From the NCBI RefSeq assembly GCF_018334155.1, contig NZ_JAGXTP010000001.1:2108001-2172000 (forward strand): a stretch of 64,000 bases of DNA. Direction: 5' to 3'. Position numbers and translations under genes: made by a program. The notes under the pieces are model-generated. The model did no database searches and had not been told where the DNA came from. It saw only the letters and a list, made by a program, of their open reading frames with translations. Below, piece after piece: positions 62,130-64,000 of the stretch. This stretch comes from Devosia litorisediminis. Its GTDB lineage: Bacteria; Pseudomonadota; Alphaproteobacteria; Rhizobiales; Devosiaceae. Every line of letters begins with the position of its first letter. The stretch's first letter is position 1.

Positions 62130-64000
62130 ATGCGCACCGAGACCGAGCAAACCATCTACCTCAAGGACTATGCGGTCAGCCCGTACCGGATTGTGTCAGC
62201 AGACCTCGATTTCAAGATCACCGAGGCTGATACGCGGGTCCGGGCGCAGCTGACCATCGAGCCCAACCCCGGTACTGCCGCCGGCACGCCGCTGGTGCTG
62301 GATGGCGATGAACTTGCTCTTGGGTCCGTGGCCATTGACGGCGCGCCACTGGTGCAATCGGCCTATGCCGCCGATGCGACGAGCCTGACCATAGTCGAGC
62401 CGCCGCTGCGCCGCTTTGTGCTCGAGACCGAAGTCACCATCAAGCCCGCAGGCAATACCAAGCTGATGGGGCTGTATCGCTCGGGCGGCACCTGGTGCAC
62501 GCAGTGCGAGGCCGAGGGCTTCCGCCGCATCACCTATTATCTGGATCGACCCGACAATCTGGCCGTGTTCAAGGTCCGCATCACCGCGCCGCAGGCCGTC
62601 GCGCCGGTGCTGCTGTCGAACGGCAATCTGATCGAACAGGGCGATGCCGGCGACGGCATGCACTTTGCCGTGTGGGAAGACCCCTTCCCCAAGCCGAGCT
62701 ATCTGTTTGCGCTGGTAGCGGGTGATCTGGGATCGATCACGGACAGCTTCACCACCGCCTCGGGCCGCAAGGTCGATCTGGCGATCTATTGCACCCATGG
62801 CAAGGAAGACCAGTGCCTGTGGGCCATGGATAGCCTGAAGCGCTCCATGGCCTGGGATGAACGGCGCTTTGGCCGCGAATATGATCTGGATATCTTCAAC
62901 ATCGTGGCCGTGTCCGATTTCAATTTCGGCGCGATGGAGAACAAGGGTCTCAACATCTTCAACGACAAGCTGGTGTTCGCGCAGCCCGAGACCGCCACTG
63001 ATGCCGATTACGATGGCATTGAGCGCGTGATCGCGCACGAATATTTCCACAACTGGACCGGCAATCGCATCACCTGCCGCGACTGGTTCCAGCTGTGCCT
63101 GAAGGAAGGGCTGACGGTCTATCGCGATCAGGAATTCACCAGCGACGAGCGCAGCCGACCCGTCAAGCGCATCTCCGATGTGGTGACCTTGCGTGCGGCG
63201 CAATTCCCCGAAGATGGCGGCCCGCTGGCCCATCCGGCGCGGCCCAGCCAGTATGACGAAATCAACAACTTCTATACGGCCACCGTCTACAATAAGGGCG
63301 CCGAAATCGTGCGCATGCTGGCGACGCTGCTGGGCGAGGCCGGGTTCCGCAAGGGCATGGACCTGTACTTCGAGCGCCATGACGGCGAAGCCACCACGAT
63401 CGAGGCATTCCTGGCCGTGTTTGCCGAGGCCAATGACGTCGATCTGGAGCAATTCAAGACCTGGTATCTGCAGGCCGGCACGCCCCGCCTGAGCGTCAGC
63501 GACAGCTATGATGCGGCCAGCCAGACCTATACGCTCAACCTCAAGCAGGAGACCCAGCCAACGCCGGGTCAGCCGGAAAAATCGGCGCTGGTGCTGCCCA
63601 TCAAGTTCGCCCTGATCGGACCCAATGGCAGCGAGATGAGCTGGACCGGGGTAACGGGCGGCGATGTGCGCCAGGACATGATCGTGCTCGACGCTGCCAG
63701 CGCCACGATCACCTTTAGCGGCGTGCCGAGCAAGCCGGTCCCCTCGCTGCTGCGCGAATTCTCTGCGCCGGTGAGCATGGACAGCGCGCTGTCCCAGGCC
63801 GACCAGTTGTTCCTGGCCCAGCATGACAGCGATCCATTCAATCGCTGGCAGGCGCTGCAGGATGTCGGCATGGGGCTGGCCGTGGCCGCCATTGACGGCA
63901 CGCCGTGGAGCGACGCATCGGTGAAGGCGCTCAGCCAGGCCATGGCTGAAACCCTGGCCAGCGACACGCTGGATGATGCGTTCAAGGCGCTGGCACTGAG
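62130..64000 (+). CDS. pepN: Aminopeptidase N (5' part, runs past the window end)
   Basis: The first 623 residues of an M1 zinc metallopeptidase that removes N-terminal residues from peptides; full length is about 880. GAMEN is at 267-271 and the zinc site HEYFHNW at 303-309, with the third ligand E326 (LKEGLTV). The NTHGKEDQ-like motif and the DEINNFYTATVYNKGAE segment match the gammaproteobacterial-type PepN (M1 family, type with DUF3458). The frame stays open to base 64000. No strong ribosome site precedes ATG 62130. It is divergent from the ABC exporter. Confidence 0.95.
   Translation, partial: MRTETEQTIYLKDYAVSPYRIVSADLDFKITEADTRVRAQLTIEPNPGTAAGTPLVLDGDELALGSVAIDGAPLVQSAYAADATSLTIVEPPLRRFVLETEVTIKPAGNTKLMGLYRSGGTWCTQCEAEGFRRITYYLDRPDNLAVFKVRITAPQAVAPVLLSNGNLIEQGDAGDGMHFAVWEDPFPKPSYLFALVAGDLGSITDSFTTASGRKVDLAIYCTHGKEDQCLWAMDSLKRSMAWDERRFGREYDLDIFNIVAVSDFNFGAMENKGLNIFNDKLVFAQPETATDADYDGIERVIAHEYFHNWTGNRITCRDWFQLCLKEGLTVYRDQEFTSDERSRPVKRISDVVTLRAAQFPEDGGPLAHPARPSQYDEINNFYTATVYNKGAEIVRMLATLLGEAGFRKGMDLYFERHDGEATTIEAFLAVFAEANDVDLEQFKTWYLQAGTPRLSVSDSYDAASQTYTLNLKQETQPTPGQPEKSALVLPIKFALIGPNGSEMSWTGVTGGDVRQDMIVLDAASATITFSGVPSKPVPSLLREFSAPVSMDSALSQADQLFLAQHDSDPFNRWQALQDVGMGLAVAAIDGTPWSDASVKALSQAMAETLASDTLDDAFKALAL

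Noticed and set aside
62196..63824. 542-codon frame on - opposite pepN
   Set aside because: Antisense shadow; the plus-strand frame has GAMEN and HEYFH.
1..64000. CRISPR array, tRNA/rRNA genes, insertion sequences or prophage
   Set aside because: No regularly spaced repeats, tRNA-like cloverleaf, transposase or phage motifs were seen on reading both strands, though a covariance-model search would be more sensitive for small RNAs.

Overview
The window looks like a stretch of core chromosome from an alphaproteobacterium, most likely order Hyphomicrobiales (Rhizobiales) and perhaps a Devosia relative. This rests on gene content and style: a large NAD-dependent glutamate dehydrogenase, class II DAHP synthase, a DUF2865 protein, an HWE-type sensor kinase, a PleC/DivJ/PdhS-like kinase, a GltX with a degenerate KMSKS loop, high G+C, short intergenic gaps and dispersed C-rich/G-rich palindromes. 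Genus is inference only. No rRNA, tRNA, insertion sequence, phage gene or CRISPR array was found.

Layout. 1-9.1 kb: 3' end of NAD-GDH, a UvrD-type helicase, class I fructose-1,6-bisphosphatase, an AGE-family sugar isomerase, nadC and cysQ, all on +. 9.1-14.4 kb: a PadR regulator followed by an RND pump adaptor and permease. 14.4-17.2 kb: a GNAT acetyltransferase and an ArsR regulator coupled to an Atm1-type ABC exporter (-). 17.3-23.2 kb: a tight minus-strand run cysS, two tandem GFA genes, cimA and a LysM envelope protein that appears to start at a CTG codon. 23.4-30.3 kb: cytochrome c', fumarylacetoacetate hydrolase, DUF2865, gltX, nadE and an outer membrane protein. 30.5-38.6 kb: a receiver/HWE-kinase pair, class II DAHP synthase, a 735-base non-coding stretch rich in palindromes, glutathione reductase, DUF2059, rpiA and an L,D-transpeptidase. 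38.7-46.8 kb: moaA, a glyoxalase-like gene with an Lrp regulator, a nuclease, a histidine kinase plus HD-GYP pair, divergent cobT/cobS and a membrane aspartic protease. 46.8-64 kb: an alpha/beta hydrolase fused to a membrane domain, a deaminase, dusA, an FGGY kinase, NDH-2, two DMT transporters, a GH2 beta-mannosidase, a GGDEF/EAL protein, an ABC exporter and the 5' part of pepN.

Functional links. Several groups are held together by 4-5 base start/stop overlaps: arsR-Atm1 exporter, nadE-gltX, cysS-gfa2-gfa1, lrp-gloA and the two DMT genes. Two convergent pairs end in the same CTAG tetramer. Signalling is well represented (HWE kinase and lone receiver, PdhS-like kinase beside an HD-GYP protein, a probable c-di-GMP phosphodiesterase). 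The AGE isomerase and beta-mannosidase may both serve mannose use, but they lie 50 kb apart.

I found no clearly new multi-gene system. The observations most worth checking are the CTG start of the LysM gene, the 15-base iterated GCATAT motif before the PadR gene, the dispersed palindrome family, the hydrolase-membrane fusion and the pseudo-receiver HD-GYP protein.
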